NCBI RefSeq assembly: GCF_018294505.1
Contig: NC_057802.1
Span: forward strand, 313,710,209-313,774,208
Direction of reading: 5' to 3'
From: Triticum aestivum
Taxonomy: Eukaryota; Streptophyta; Magnoliopsida; Poales; Poaceae
Length of the DNA: 64,000 bases
The translations under genes were made by a program, and so were the position numbers. This document shows, in pieces, positions 1-12,640 of the stretch. The notes beneath the pieces were generated by a model. That model did no database searches, was not told the DNA's origin, and saw nothing but the letters and a program-made list of their open reading frames with translations. Position 1 is the first letter of the stretch; each line of letters begins with the position of its first letter.

Positions 1-2009
1 ATCCGACTCGGGTTAAATCAATATTTTGGTTTGACTAGATTCCTTAAAGAAAAATATTTTTCTCCTCTCCGGCGCGACTTTTGAGAATTGTCTCCTCTCT
101 CCAAAGTCATCTTTTCTCTGCCTTATAAAGGTAATTTTTTTGTTTTTCTTTCTCTTTTTATACTTCTGTAGTTTATTATTTCTAGACTAGTACGATAGAA
201 TAATTAGATTATCAATTAGTCTACGTATTTATACATAGACCTTAGCCGTAGCTATTTTTCTTCCGTAAAACAGCTTGGCCCTGATTTTTCAAATAACCAT
301 AACTTTTCACTCGTTTATCCAAATTATATGAAACCAGCGCCTATAGTTTCGTCTTGTTTTCACCTATCCAGTTAACCTGTCACGTCAACTTTTTGAAATT
401 TTCAAATTTTGATTTTTGTTCAGATTCATATTCAAACTTCTTTTGAACATAACTTGATTTTTATAACTCCGATTTAGTTGATTCTTTTTGCAAATCGAAG
501 CTCTTGGCCTAAAATTTCCGTTAAGGCCAAATTCACTTAATTTTGGTACTGTTAGAAATTGTTTTATGTTGCAAGAGTTATTTGCTTGGTTTTGATGTTT
601 TCCGAATTGTCTTCTTCGTTCTTCCCGATCTTTTGAGTGATTGCTTATGTGTGGTTACTATTGCTTGCTTACGATAGATTGACCGGAGTGTGACAGTAGA
701 ACTATCAAGAGTGTTGAGTGCGAATCATCTTCATCAACATTGCAGGCAAGTTCACACTTTGATCATATCCCTTTCATAACCAGTTTGGATGCATTAGTTT
801 CACCCTCAAACGCTGCATGGTTAGGACTTGATAACATGTGGGTATTGGGAAGTAGTTGATGAGGTAGGAACCTATTGACCTGCAATCAAACCTTGGGAGT
901 TACTTCTACGTTATGCTTATATTGCTATGCTATGCTCGTAGACGTGGATTGGGTTTGAGAGTATTCATGACAGATGTGAGATTGTTAATTAATGGTTCAA
1001 CTTAAGGTGGCAACTTGAATACACATCTAGGTGGATTGAGGCACCTGGGGAATTCCAGTGATTGCCTGTATTTTTTGAAATCCCGGGGTACCGTGTGATT
1101 CTCCTATGGACTGCCACCCAGGCTCAAAGGGATCATGAGATTATTCATACTAGAAACTTCCGTGTGCAGCCACAAGCTATTATGGGCTCTAGCATAGTTG
1201 ATTAATTCGTGTGAACTCTTAAAGTGGTAGACTAGCAGATGTAGGGGAAAGTAGGTGTAACTGTCTACCCATCGTAAGGTGCTAACGCTTCTGAAAGACT
1301 GTGTCTCGGTCATCCGTTTCTCAAACATCATGAAGTGCGAGAAATCCAACGGAGGAGATCGAGTCTTGTGGGGAAAAGTGCAAAAACCTCTGCAGAGTGT
1401 ACAAACTAATCATGGTTAGCCGTGTCCCCGGTTATGGACATCTTGAGTATCTGGTTCTTGGATTATCATATTGATCTCATCACGTTACTTAATTAATTTG
1501 TTGGGTTGTTAATGATTTCTTTTAATTGGGATTGAGAGGGGGTTTACCTTCTCAATGTTTTCAACAAACTTTGTAGTTAAATAAAATATATTCCTTTGCA
1601 GTAGGGAAAAATTGGCTTTTCGCAAAAACCTTATAACCATAGAGCTTTTCCACCAGCCATATATGCATGTAGTGATAGCCTTTGTTCATCATTTCCCTAT
1701 GGTGTGAATTTGCCAGTACATTCAATGTACTGACCCTTTGTGGCTGCAACGTCTCATGTTGCAGGATTCTTACAACGAGTAAGTGATACGTTAGGGTTAC
1801 GATTTCTACACTCAACTTTGCCGTTGGTGTTGATGGGAATCCACAACCTTGTTACTTCCGCTATTTGGATTGAGGTAATAGTATTTACGTTACTTTATAC
1901 ATGTGATTTACCTCTGTTATAAATCCTCGAGTACTATGTGTGTCAGCATACCGGTCCAGGGATGACACTTAAGCACAGAGACTTGACCGTCTGAGGTCGG
2001 GTCGCTACA
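1..2009 (+). repeat. 5' LTR of element A (partial)
   Basis: This matches 10463-12471 with scattered single-base differences and small indels. By comparison with the complete 3' copy, about 1.07 kb of its 5' part (most of U3) lies left of the window. It ends in the LTR-type terminus CTACA, directly followed by the primer-binding site. Confidence 0.93.
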
Positions 2010-2012
2010 AGA

Positions 2013-2025
2013 TGGTATCAGAGCA
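2013..2025 (+). other. Primer-binding site of element A
   Basis: The sequence TGGTATCAGAGCA lies 3 bases after the 5' LTR. It is the standard plant primer-binding site complementary to the 3' end of initiator methionine tRNA, where reverse transcription of the minus strand begins. Confidence 0.92.
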
Positions 2026-3230
2026 CATGTTGACTGTAGGACGTGGCCCTAGAAACTGGCAAGCCCATAGGAAAGATTTTCTCTACAACTTTCTTTTCAA
2101 AAGATCTTTTACCTCTCTTCTCTTCTGAGCTTATTCAAATATTCCATTTTAGTTAGACTATACCCCCTTTCCCCTTTTGACGACACGAAGATTCAACTAA
2201 TGCGACCACTCCAAGAAGTACAAGACATCGGACAACCAAGACCACTTCGGAATGAAGAGGATTTTACCGTGCATTATGATAATGGAAACTACAACGGTTG
2301 AAGACTCCGAAGACTAGGAGGATTTGAAGGCTCTGAAGAATTCCCAGATTTGTATGACCTAGGAAGGCTACCCTTATGGAACTTGGCAGACTATGGAAGC
2401 TGTCAATACCCGAGATCAAGATGTATCGGAGAAAATTGGAACATGGAGCATTAGAACTCAAAGTTTTTGTCAAGAAAACCCTAAGGCAGGAGATATCAAT
2501 TATGAATGATAGCTCATGGCAATGACAAGGGCAGAAACACAGCTATCCATGGTATTATCGCCCGCTTATGCTATTGGCACCGTGCTGAGTTAAGCATGCT
2601 TTTTTTTTGGAAGGATTGGATGGGAGAATGCTGATGGAGCACCTATCAGCAAAAGATGAAGTTTAACCTTAGCTGGTGTATCACCGGGATCTGGAGAATT
2701 ACATCAGGAGTTTTAAGATGGACCTGTAGGAAGCCGTATTTTGACAAAGAAGCATTTCGTGAAGAACTCGGGACCAGAAACTGAAAGTAGCCAAGCTGGA
2801 GGAGCAAAACCTCGAGATACCGGAGATTCGTCAGGAACTGAAGGACAGTAGGACCATGGTTCATGCCAAGGATGTTGAAACCCAGAAGTTTGGAACGCAA
2901 TTCCAGAAATATTAAAGGACGTCACGATAGACTTGCGACAACAAAGATGATCTGGCATAAGAACTTGAGTAGGACAAGCATGATCGGAAGAAGCCATCGG
3001 AGACATCAACAAGAATCGAAGAGTTTGATGACTTTGAAGATTTATTGACCTTTAGAAGACCAAACCCCTGTTATATACCTACGTAGATGCGACGATTGTG
3101 AGCTGTCATTTGTTTGATGTTTTTCCGACAGCCACAATAAAAATCCGTCTTTTCAAAACTTTTGGTTGTATTGTGTGCATCCCTCTCTATCTCTCTTATC
3201 CCACCCCAGAGCCCTTAGAACCAATAGAGG
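2026..3230 (+). other. Untranslated leader of element A
   Basis: About 1.2 kb lies between the primer-binding site and gag. Only short unrelated open frames occur and I see no protein motif. It probably includes the leader and packaging region and decayed N-terminal gag sequence. Confidence 0.55.
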
Positions 3231-4177
3231 ATGAATGGAGATGAGCTTGTATTTTCTGGACCGATGAGTCAATTGGAGACAGACCGATGGATTCAGAACA
3301 TGGAAGATCATATGAAGAATAACACTATAGCTGGAAAGGATATGACCCAGCATGCTCTTCAGTGCTTTGAAAGAGGTGCTGCTACTTGGTGGAGGATGTA
3401 CCAAACCATGAAGGGATGGCAAGGAGTAACCACTTGGAAGGAACTTAAATTGACTCTGCTAAAATTTCGGTTTGTGTCCCAAAAATTGAAGCCTTATGGA
3501 AAGGATATGAAGAAAACTTGTGCATGCAAGCTTTGTGGAGAAATAGGACACAACCATAAAGAACACAAGGATGAATGCCCTCATTGTGAAGGAAGTCACC
3601 CAGCTGAAGAATGCCCAACTAGGCAGATTACTTGTTCTTATGTGAAGGGACTACCCACTACCCTGCTCAGTGTCACATTTACCCCATGGTACAAAGAACC
3701 ATCCAGCAAAAGAAAGAAGCAATGAAAGGAGCCCTCATGGAAATTCTAGAAGAACCAGTGATGAAGGAAGAGGTGGAGGACACACCCAAAGAAGAACCAA
3801 TTAAACCCTACACCAAGTCATGCTATTCATGTGGAGAAGGACACATCTCCCAGAATTGTATGAATGGGGATCTAGTAGAATTCCCGACGGAGGAAGTAGA
3901 GTATGACCCACAGGAAATAGAAGCCCTGTTTGGAACGGAAAAGTCCAGGAAGAGAAGTAGATTGGATTCCAGGAAGGACCTGAGTCATATCACCTGTTTC
4001 AGGTGCAAGGAGTCAGGGGACTACCTCAGAAGTTGCCCAAAAAGGAAGCCAAGGACCCAAGGAGGCTATATAGTCACAAGGAAACCTCGAGACTTGTCAG
4101 AAGTATTATGTTTCCGTTGTGATGAAGTAGGGCGCTTTGCCAGAGATTGTCCCAAGGAGGAGACTTGTGATAAATAG
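3231..4177 (+). pseudogene. gag of element A, frameshifted, with several zinc knuckles
   Basis: Two overlapping frames (3231-3725 and 3632-4177) together make one Gag-like protein, so a frameshift lies near 3632-3725. The first frame has a W-rich capsid-like stretch followed by Cys/His clusters (C-x2-C-x4-H with a long tail, then C-x2-C-x3-H-x4-C). The second frame has CYSCGEGHISQNC (C-x2-C-x3-H-x4-C) and two more clusters in which the His is replaced by Asp and by Arg. Such knuckles bind retrotransposon RNA during packaging. In this copy at least two would not bind zinc normally. The chosen start is the ATG after a pyrimidine-rich leader. No protease or pol follows the stop. The identification as gag is firm; the family is not. 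Confidence 0.82.
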
Positions 4178-4490
4178 TTGAGTCTGTGAGAAGTATAGTA
4201 GTAGTAGTGAGAACATTTTCCTTTATCTTGAGGCGATGAGTTGAGGCATGTAATGGAAAAGCAAGAGAATTGTAATCGTTGGAGAATCAATAAAGTTAGC
4301 ATCGTTGGTATTGATTGGATTTTATGAGTTGTTACCCTATGAAGAAAGATTTTGACCATTTTCGAGGATATGAGAAATATGGTCTATGGAAGAATTTGTG
4401 CATTTCAAGGGTGGTAGTACCCTGTGAGGAGATTTGACCCCTGGAAAGGATAATGATGTTCCACGAAGTGGACTTCATAAGTACGAGTTT
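4178..4490 (+). other. Non-coding interior of element A, left of solo LTR J
   Basis: This follows the gag stop. No pol motif is visible in any frame. It ends at the 5-bp target-site duplication AGTTT (4486-4490) of solo LTR J, and the element resumes at 8286. Confidence 0.7.
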
Positions 4491-7400
4491 TGTGACGCCC
4501 CCGATTTGACCGTACACTAATCATACACGCAAATGTGTACGATCAAGATCAAGGACTCACGGGAAGATATCACAACACAACTCTAGAAATAAAATAAGTC
4601 ATACAAGCATCATATTGCAAGCCAGGGGCCTCGAAGGCTCGAATACATAAGCTCGAATACACAAGAGTCAGCGGAAGCAATAATATCTGAGTACAGACAT
4701 AAGTTAAACAAGATTGCCTTAAGAAGGCTAGCACAAACTGGGATACAGATCGAATGAGGCGCATGCCTCCTGCCTGGTATCCTCCTAAACTACTCCTGGT
4801 CGTCGTCAGCGGCCTGCACGTAATAGTAGGCACCTCCGGTGTAGTAGGAGTCATCGTCAACGGTGGCGTCTGGCTCCTGGGCTCCAGCATCTGGTTGCGA
4901 CAACCAGGTAGAAAGGAAAGGGGAAAGAGGGAGAAAAGCAACCGTGAGTACTCATCCAAAGTACTCGCAAGCAAGGATCTACACTACATATGCATGGGTA
5001 TGTGTAAGGGGGCAATATCGGTGGACTGCACTGCAGAATGCCAGAATAAGAGGGGGATAGCTAGTCCTGTCGAAGACTACGCTTCTGGCAGCCTCCATCT
5101 TGCAGCATGTAGAAGAGGGTAGATGGTAAGTTCACCAAGTAGCATCGCATAGCATAATCCTACCCGGCGATTCCCTCCTCGTCGCCCTGTTAGAGAGCGA
5201 TCACCGGGTTATATCTAGCACTTGGAAGGGTGTGTTTTATTAAGTATCCAGTTCTAGTTGTCATAAGGTCAAGGTACAACTCCGGATCGTCCTTTTACCG
5301 AGGGACACGGCTATTCGAATAGATAAACTTCCCTGTAGGGGTGCACCACATAACCCAACATGCTCGATGCCATTTGGCCGGACACACTTTCCTGGGTCAT
5401 GCCCGGCCTCGAAAGATCAACACGTTGCAGCCCTACCTAGGCACAATAGAAAGGTCAGCACACCGGTCTAAATCCTATGGCGCAGGGGTCTGGGCCCATC
5501 GCCCATTCCACACCTGCACGTTGCGAGGGCGGCCGGAAGCAGACCTAGCAACCTCCATTACAAAGGAAGTCACGTTACGTGGTCCAATCTGGCGCGCGCC
5601 GCCCAGTCGCTGACGTCACGAAGGCTTCGGCTGATACCACGACGTTGAGTGCCCATAACTGTTCCCGCGTAGTTGGTTAGTGCGTATAGACCAAATGGCC
5701 AGACTCAGATCAAATACCAAGATCTCGTTAAGCGTGTTATTTTTAAGTATCCGCGGACGCCGACCAGGGCCAGGCCCACCTCTCTCCTAGGTGGTCTCAA
5801 CCTGCCCTGTCGCTCCACCACAAAGTAACAGTCGGGGCCGTCAGGAACCCAGGCCCACCTCTACCGGGATGGAGCCACCTGTCCTTTCAGCCCCCTCATC
5901 AGAATCACTTGCGGGTACTCAACGAGCTGACCCGACTTTAGTCACCACATGTGTCATGTATATAAAGTATATAGTATATACCCGTGATCACCTCCCTAGT
6001 TATCACGGCCCGATAGTATAGCATGGCAGACGGACAAGAGTGTAGGGCCACTGATGGAACACTAGGATCCTATACTAAGCAGTAGGATAGCAGGTAAGGG
6101 TAACAACTATAGCAACAACGACAGGCTATGCAGCAGAATAGGATTAACCGAAAGCAATAACATGCTACACTCTTCTAATGCAAGCAGTATAGAGAAGAAT
6201 AGGCCATATCTGGAAGCTCAGCCGAGAAGGAGGGGTCGTCAACACCGTAGTCGTATTGGGCAGCAGCAGCGTCGGTCTCGGTTTCTAGCGGGAGAAGGGG
6301 GGAGAAATAATGAATACAGAGCAAACAAAGCATCACAAAATATAACAAGGCAATACGCGGTGCTAGGGGTGACCTAACGCGGTAGGAGGTGATACCGGCG
6401 AAGGGAGGAAAACATCCGGGAAAGTATCCCCGGTGTTTTGCGTTTTCGGACAAATGAACCGGAGAGGGAAAGTTGCGTGTTTGCTATGCTAGGGACATGT
6501 GGCTGACGAACGAGCTGCATATTCGGATTCGTCTCGTCGTTCTGAGCAACTTTCATGTACAAAGTTTTTTCATCCGAGTTACGAATTATTTTATATTAAT
6601 TTTTAAAGTTTTAAATCATTTTCTAATTTGTTTTAAATCGAAAATTAAATGTTAAATTGCTATGGGTACACAGAAGTGTACCCACAGAAGGGCTTGTGTG
6701 GCTGACCAGTAGGCCCAGTTGACTTGGTTAACTGCCCAGTCAGCAGAGACTGACTGGTGGGGCCAGTTGTTTAGTCGGCGGTCAACAGCGGTTGTTGACT
6801 AGTCAAAGGACCAGTCGGTCCCACATGGCATTGTCTCATATATACTTTTTTTAACAGAGATTATTGACTGACTTTAATCAGGTTTAATTAGGGGTGGGGC
6901 CTACTGTCATACGTACATGGGTAGTTAATAGGTGACGTTAATTAAAACAAAAGGCATGGGGGTTTAGTGCAAAGGGGGATTAGCCCCCTAATCCACAAGG
7001 GCCGGCCTCCATTACAGAGGGCCTCGCAAGGCACGCACGCCTGCGTGCGCACCGGCGCTCGGCGGTTGCGGCCAGGAGCAGCAGGCCGGGGCCCTGGGGA
7101 GGCGCGAAGGTGGCGACGGCGGGCGGAGGCGGGGCTCCGGCGGCGAGCGGCGCGTGGGGAAGCGCCAACAGCGCAGTAGGCAGGAGCAGGGGAGGAGCGG
7201 CCCCAGGTGCGGCGAGAGCAAGACGAAGAGGACGGCAGGACTACGGCTCTACCTAGCTACAGTCCGAAACTGAGCTTAATGACAGGGGGATTGCAGTGGC
7301 GCTCACAGCGAGGGAGACGATGGAGAGCTCGCGTGGACGCGGGGAGGACCGGAGCGGGGCTAATCGCCGGTAAGGGCTACGACCGCCATGGGTGACGAGG

Positions 7401-8285
7401 AGGCCAAAGGCGACGAAGCAGCCACATCCCGTCCGATCTGTGGACGTAGTCGGCGTAGGGGTCGACGCCGCTGCTCTTGGCATCCTATGGCGCCATGGGG
7501 AAGCTCCGGTGCGCGCGGTCGACGACGGTCGCAGTAATGGCGAGGTGGCGGCGGCGGCTCAGCCACGTGTGCGGGACAGGATAGCAACGGAAGGAAATGA
7601 AGGTGGGGAACCAGGTTTCGTCCACGAGGTCGGGGCGGTCTTATACTCCTCCTGTGCCCCTGTAGTGTCGCGGTGGCGAGCATCAGCCGGCGGCATCGCG
7701 CACGGATGGCCTGGGTGCGCACATGGCCACTGGTGAACAGGAGGAAGGAGCAGAGAGTTTAGGTGGGCTGGCCTGGTGGCCAGTTGGGCCGAGGCCCAAC
7801 GGGGGAGGGGGGATTTCTTTTGCTTTTACTTTAGTTTTCTGTCTTTGTTTTTCTTTTTATTTATTTTTCCCTATTGTTTACTCTTAATTCCAATATACTT
7901 TATTGTTAGTAAAATATCAAAGTTGTACCTAATTTATTATATGTAATTATGCCACAACCACATTTAACTTGGGACATAAAGTAAAATAGTTTGTGATGGT
8001 TTATTATTATAAAAGCTTTTAAATAATTGTTTTTGCTGCTGTTTTATTCATCTTATAGTATTTAAATATTTTATAAAGGTGTGATTTCTCCACCATAATT
8101 ACCTATGCAATATTTGGTTCACTCCGAATATTTTAGTTTTAAAATTTGAAAACTCTTATTGTTTGATTTGATTTTGAATTTGAATTTGAATCGGTTTCGA
8201 ACTAACGCGAGATTAGCAACAGTAACCGTGGTGACGTGGCACCATTAGCAGAGAATTACTGTAGCGTAATTATCCGGGCGTCACA
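4491..8285 (-). mobile_element. Solo LTR J (about 3.8 kb) inserted in element A
   Basis: The segment starts TGTGACGCCC and ends GGGCGTCACA, a perfect 10-bp terminal inverted repeat with TG...CA ends. It is flanked by the 5-bp duplication AGTTT (4486-4490 and 8286-8290). No internal domain, primer-binding site or second LTR is present, so it is a solo LTR left by recombination between the LTRs of a full element. The minus orientation is inferred because the end at 8285 read backwards (TGTGACGCCCGG) looks like the usual 5' start of this LTR class. Inside, 6967-7740 is very GC-rich with open frames on both strands, and 7800-8220 is AT-rich. None of the short frames resembles a known protein. Confidence 0.9.
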
Positions 8286-9389
8286 AGTTTTATCTCGATA
8301 TGTGGGATATCCCAAGAGTATGAAGGGAGGAAGTACTATTGGATATAAAGGAGATATGATGTTGGTAATATGGAGCAATCGTAACTCCATGGTGAGTAGT
8401 TTGGTGCCAATAGAAGGAAGGGAGACAGTACAATTGGATGGATTTAAGAATGCTGGAAGCTTGATGTTGGAATAATGATCAGTTGTCCCAAGGATGAGAT
8501 CAATGTTTACAAGTGATGAGATGGGCCATAACCCACAGGCCCCAGGACTTGCCAAGAAGCAAGCACATTCTTGCTGAAGGAAAAACCCTGGAAGAAGTTA
8601 CGATTTTATCAACAGACGATTTTATAGGAGTAACGCAAAACCTGAGAGTTGTGAAGAAACGATCGATGTTTGTTTGGCTTGCAGAATCAATGGATTTTTC
8701 CGAACTTGGTTCGTCGACAAGAGAAACTTCTGCAATGCTTGTGAGGATGACTGAGTGTTAGATTGCGAGGTTCGCTAAACCATATATCAGGTAATGATTT
8801 GGGTGCGGGATGGATTGATCACCATACCGATTTACTCTTATTATTCGCCTTGCTATATGGGATGGTAAATCTGAGTGACTTGCCTATAGTGGAGAGACGA
8901 CGATCAAAACCTTGTTTGAACCATATAATGGTATAAGTATTTTTCCCTTGTACAAGGCAGCTTTTGCCAACCGTAGGTTATACGGTGAGGATCAACCAGA
9001 CCCATTTCGTGCAGGAGAAACCATAAATCGTTGACCACCATGAGATATCGATAGTTGTTTAGTTTTGGCGCCAGACACGTCAGCTAAGAAGACCCAGTCA
9101 TGGAAGAACCTTACCAAGATGAAAGGACAGAAGAATTGTGGTAAAGGTTATGCCACTAGCGGAAGAGCCCAGAGAAGGAATTATCCTAAAGATCTGAGAA
9201 GACCGACACTGTCAACAATAAGGATGAAGTATATGAGTATTGATGAGACCGTAACGATGTTTCTAAAGGGTGGTAGCATCCCAAACCCCGGAGACGATCG
9301 ATGGAAATTGAGAAGACCCCAAACCTAACCTATTTCTTTCTAGCCTCTCCGAATCTCGAGGACGAGATTCATTTTAAGGGTGGTAGGTT
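8286..9389 (+). other. Non-coding interior of element A, right of solo LTR J
   Basis: The element resumes with the second AGTTT copy and runs to the polypurine tract. Short frames such as 8513-8761 and 9065-9328 (a Lys-rich 87-residue frame) show no pol motifs. This is probably eroded or replaced coding sequence of a non-autonomous element. Confidence 0.65.
9371..9389 (+). other. Polypurine tract of element A
   Basis: A purine-rich stretch (TTTTAAGGGTGGTAGGTT) lies immediately 5' of the 3' LTR. This is the expected primer site for plus-strand DNA synthesis. The same motif appears inverted at 63873-63888 next to element H. Confidence 0.8.
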
Positions 9390-12300
9390 TGTAACATCCC
9401 AAAATTCTAAATTTTGGAATGTTATATAAAATAGATAGTTTTGCTTAGTTGTATGATTGCTTGAGTGAAATTGAGTGAAATTCGTATCTGTTTGAAAGTT
9501 AACTGAGAGGGAATAAAAGGACTTTCCCAAACATTCATTTTGCATTTTGATCTCCGTGAATTCAAATAATACAAAACCCTAGAGAGAAGATGACATGACT
9601 TCTTCCATTTATTTAAATGAAAAGGGTTTTGAAAAGATTTGAATTTCATTTGGAAGTATTTTCCAATTCAAAAACTTTAAGCAACTCAATGATTTTCATG
9701 AGAGAAGATAAAATGACTTCTTCAAAACATATGAAATATGAGTTGGAAGTTTAAAAGGATCTAATTTAAAGTCATTTTGGAAATTATTTTCAATTTGGAG
9801 TATTTGGGTTTTATTCAAATTAATTTTCTCTGAAAATAAAATATATGGAAAATAGGGTAACATGATTCCCTACAGTAGAAAATTGGAGAGAAATAAATTT
9901 GAAATCATTTTGGTGTTTTTCAAATGATTTTTATGAGGTTTTATTGCAGCAGTAGCACTCTTTGCTTTATTTGAATTTTTTGTATTTTATTTAACGCTAG
10001 AAAAAATGTTCATGTTGTAGAAAATCTTTTTCTGAAAATTTTGATATATAATATTCCTATATAAAAATTTTATTACATATTTCTTTATTCGGTTTTCCGT
10101 CTGTTTCTATTTAAAAAAATAACAAAGACTGTACATGTGGCCCATCACTAACTGCCGCCCAGGTGCACATCATAGTACCAGCGGGCGCCCCATCTTTTTT
10201 TTTCTTTTCCTATATGGGCCAGGCCCAGCCAGCATTTTCATTTTTTTTCTTTTCTTAGGCCGAATTTTGTTTTAGAAAAAAAAAACTGCAGCTGCGCGGC
10301 CGGCGGAACCGACTTACGCGTTTAGGGCCATGCGACGCGCCTTTTTTATTTCGTTTTTCTTTTCATCTACGTACGTATATGTTTAGTCCCACATTACCTA
10401 GCCTTTGGCCCTAAAACCTCTTTTTCACCTATAAATATAGACCCATAGATCCTTCAAAAATCATCCGACTCGGATTAAATAAATATTTTGGTTTGACTAG
10501 ATTCCTTAAAAAAAATATTTTTCTCGTCTCCGACGCAACTTTTGAGAATTGTCGTCTCTCTCCGAAGTCATCTTTTCTCTGCCTTATAAATTTAATTTTT
10601 TTTGTTTTTTTTCTCTTTTTATACTTACGTAGTTATTATTTCTAGACTAGTACGATAGAATAATTAGATTATCAATTAGTCTACGTATTTATACATAGAC
10701 CTTAGCCGTAGCTATTTTTCTTCCGTAAAACAGCTTGGCCCTGATTTTTCAAATAACCATAACTTTTCACTCGTTTATCCAAATTAGATGAAACCAGCGC
10801 CTATAGTTTCGTCTTGTTTTCACCTATCTAGTTAACCTGTCACGTCAACTTTTTGAAATTTTCAAATTTCGAATTTTGTTCAGATTCATATTCAAACTTC
10901 TTTTGAACATAACTTGAGTTTTATAACTCCGATTTAGTTGATTCTTTTTGCAAATCGAAGCTCTTGACCTAAACTTTCTCATCAGGCCAAATTCACTTAA
11001 TTTTGGTACTGTTAGAAATTGTTTTAAGTTGCAAGAGTTATTTGCTTGGTTTTGATGTTTTCCGAATTGTCTTCTTCGTTATTCCCGATCTTTTGAATGA
11101 TTGCTTATGTGTGGTTACTATTGCTTGCTTACGATAGATTGACTGGAGTGTGACGAGTAGAACTATCAAGAGTGTTGAGTGTGAATCATCTTCATCAACA
11201 TTGCAGGCAAGTTCACACTTTGATCATATCCATTTCATAACCAGTTTTTATGCATTAGTTTCACCCTCAAACGTTGCATGGTTAGGACTTGATAACATGT
11301 GGGTATTGGGAAGTAGTTGATGAGGTAGGAACCTATTGACCTGCAATCAAACCTTGGGAGTTACTTCTACGTTATGCTTATATTGCTATGCTATGCTCGT
11401 AGACGTGGATTGGGTTTGAGAGTATTCATGACAGATGTGAGATTGTTAATTAATGGTTCAACTTAAGGTGGCAACTTGAATACACATCTGAGTGGATTGA
11501 GGCACCTGGGGAATTCCAGTGATTGCTTGTATTTTTTGGAAATCCCGGGGTACCGTGTGATTCTCCTATGGACTGCCACCCAGGCTCAAAGGGATCATGA
11601 GATTATTCATACTAGAAACTTCCGTGTGCAGCCACACGCTATTATGGGCTCTAGCATAGTTGATTAAGTCGTGTGAACTCTTATAGTGGTAGACTAGCAG
11701 ATGTAGGGGAAAGTAGGTGTAACTGTCTACCCATCGTAAGGTGCTAACGCTTCTGAAAGACTGTGTCTCGGTCATCCGTTTCTCAAACATCATGAAGTGC
11801 GAGAAATCCAACGGAGGAGATCGGGTCTTGTGGGGAAAAGTGCAAAAACCTCTGCAGAGTGTACAAACTAATCATGGTTAGCCGTGTCCCCGGTTATGGA
11901 CATCTTGAGTATCTGGTTCTTGGATTATCATATTGATCTCATCACGTTACTTAATTAATTTGTTGGGTTGTTAATGATTTCTTTTAATTGGGATTGAGAG
12001 GGGGTTTACCTTCTCAATGTTTTCAACAAACTTTGTAGTTAAATAAAATATATTCCTTTGCAGTAGGGAAAAATTGGCTTTTCGCAAAAACCATATAACC
12101 ATAGAGCTTTTCCACCAGCCATATATGCATGTAGTGATAGCCTTTGTTCATCATTTCTCTATGGTGTGAATTTGCCAGTACATTCAATGTACTGACCCTT
12201 TGTGGCTGCAACGTCTCATGTTGCAGGATTCTTACGACGAGTAAGTGATACGTTAGGGTTACGATTTCTACACTCAACTTTGCCGTTGGTGTTGATGGGA

Positions 12301-12471
12301 ATCCACAACCTTGTTACTTCCGCTATTTGGATTGAGGTAATAGTATTTACGTTACTTTATACATGTGATTTACCTCTGTTATAAATCCTCGAGTACTGTG
12401 TGTGTCAGCATACCGATCCAGGGATGACACTTAAGCACAGAGACTTGACCGTCTGAGGTCGGGTCACTACA
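9390..12471 (+). repeat. 3' LTR of element A (complete, about 3.1 kb)
   Basis: It begins TGTAACATCCC and ends GGGTCACTACA. Its last 2 kb matches 1-2009. An AT-rich U3 is followed by a TATA box at 10430-10437, a transcribed region and a long U5. The inverted LTR at 61121-63872 shares both termini and belongs to the same family. Confidence 0.93.
10430..10437 (+). promoter_or_regulatory. Putative TATA box in the element A 3' LTR
   Basis: TATAAATA sits at the U3/R border after a GC-rich patch, a typical position for an LTR RNA polymerase II promoter. The matching site of the 5' LTR lies just outside the window. Confidence 0.55.
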
Positions 12472-12518
12472 GAGAGAGTCTTCACATAGCTACATAATTA
12501 TTTAACTACTCATTAATC

Positions 12519-12640
12519 TTCACTTATATCTTTCGGAGTAGTTTGTCATTTGCTCTAGTGCTTCACTTATATCCTTTTAGAGCACGGCGGTGGTTTTATT
12601 TTGTAGAAATAGATGAACTCTCATGCTTCACTTATATTAT
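12519..12640 (+). repeat. CTTCACTTATAT interspersed motif in element B
   Basis: The 12-bp word CTTCACTTATAT occurs three times here, at about 40-65-bp spacing, in otherwise dissimilar sequence. The same word recurs four times in the inverted homologous region of element D (20855-21045). Confidence 0.75.

Larger units (their letters stand above)
1..12471 (+). mobile_element. Element A: non-autonomous Gypsy-like LTR retrotransposon, 5' end cut by the window
   Basis: Positions 1-2009 and 10463-12471 are near-identical direct repeats, the two LTRs. A primer-binding site follows the left one and a purine-rich tract precedes the right one, so the element reads on the + strand. The interior (2010-9389) holds a frameshifted gag and no recognisable protease, reverse transcriptase, RNase H or integrase. 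A relative must therefore have supplied these proteins. A 3.8-kb solo LTR (J) interrupts the interior. A itself lies in the interior of element B, and the junction is at 12471/12472. The expected TSD is gagag (12472-12476), but the left copy is outside the window. I assign Gypsy from the zinc-knuckle-rich gag and LTR style; no pol domain is available to confirm it. Confidence 0.88.

Noticed and set aside
6967..7736. Host exons in the GC-rich part of solo LTR J
   Set aside because: Frames are open on both strands in low-complexity GC-rich DNA without domains, and the block lies wholly inside the LTR boundaries.
4491..8285. Mutator-like or other terminal-inverted-repeat DNA transposon
   Set aside because: The inverted repeat is only about 10 bp, the target duplication is 5 bp, and the ends are TG...CA as in LTRs.
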